This document shows, in pieces, positions 5,956 to 6,032 of a stretch of 6,032 nt of DNA (the first letter of the stretch is position 1; each line of letters starts with the position of its first letter). A model generated the notes under the pieces. The model saw only the letters and a list, made by a program, of their open reading frames with translations, ran no database searches and had not been told where the DNA came from. This DNA is from Pseudomonadota bacterium (GTDB lineage Bacteria; Pseudomonadota; Gammaproteobacteria; Burkholderiales; Burkholderiaceae_D). The position numbers and the translations under genes are program-made. Where the stretch lies: NCBI GenBank assembly GCA_023435945.1, contig JAEZLB010000148.1, forward strand, positions 1 through 6,032, read 5' to 3'.

Positions 5956-6032
5956 TGGTGGTGATAGGTGGACTTGAACCACCGACCCCAGCATTATGAG
6001 TGCTGTGCTCTAACCAGCTGAGCTATATCACC
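5956..6032 (-). tRNA. tRNA-Met (anticodon CAT), probably elongator
   Basis: The minus strand folds into a complete 77-base cloverleaf that fills the window exactly to its last base. It has acceptor GGTGATA/TATCACC, D stem GCTC/GAGC with loop AGCTGGTTA, anticodon stem CAGCA/TGCTG with loop CTCATAA (anticodon CAT at 5998-5996), variable loop GGGTC, T stem GGTGG/CCACC with loop TTCAAGT, discriminator A and an encoded CCA. It is not the initiator: the first acceptor pair G-C is matched, and the anticodon stem lacks the three consecutive G-C pairs. The variable loop and D loop resemble E. coli elongator tRNA-Met. The minor tRNA-Ile with CAT anticodon (lysidine-modified C34) shares the same anticodon loop and the same TTCAAGT T loop and cannot be fully excluded. 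The tRNA call itself is certain. Confidence 0.95.

Noticed and set aside
1..6032. CRISPR array, insertion sequence, phage or defence genes
   Set aside because: No regularly spaced repeats, transposase, integrase or terminal inverted repeats were seen; all sizeable genes are signalling or transport families.

Overview
The window looks like a chromosomal segment of a Gram-negative proteobacterium. It has a TonB-type energy transducer, a probable Fur box, a CCA-encoding tRNA gene, and the PAS/GGDEF/EAL and hybrid-kinase repertoire typical of free-living Proteobacteria. Moderate GC and general gene style favour a beta- or gammaproteobacterium. I lean towards a betaproteobacterium, but this rests on impression, not on a marker gene.

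Layout: (1) 1-170, minus strand, is the N-terminus of a TonB-like protein cut by the window edge. A sigma70-like promoter overlapping a Fur-box-like palindrome lies about 90 bases upstream of it. (2) 171-786 holds no convincing gene but has two adjacent hairpins at 541-620. (3) 787-2532, plus strand, is a hybrid histidine kinase with a complete blue-light LOV domain (GKNCRFLQG, including the photoactive cysteine), an HDFNN-type phosphoacceptor domain, an ATPase domain and a C-terminal receiver. (4) 2532-2891, plus strand, is a stand-alone receiver protein whose start overlaps the kinase stop by one base and which has a strong Shine-Dalgarno sequence. (5) 2957-5527, minus strand and convergent, is a soluble triple-PAS GGDEF-EAL protein in which the cyclase motif, the inhibitory RxxD site and the phosphodiesterase residues all appear intact. 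(6) 5528-5955 is a gap with a candidate promoter, a hairpin with a T-run, and the terminator of the tRNA gene. (7) 5956-6032, minus strand, is a tRNA with CAT anticodon, most likely elongator tRNA-Met.

Reading of the locus: the two plus-strand genes form a light-responsive phosphorelay with two receivers and no DNA-binding output. The facing gene makes and/or degrades cyclic di-GMP. A blue-light to phosphorelay to c-di-GMP circuit is an attractive inference, but adjacency is the only evidence for a link between the two halves. All protein families here are known. The less familiar aspects are this particular combination and the structured non-coding DNA on both sides.
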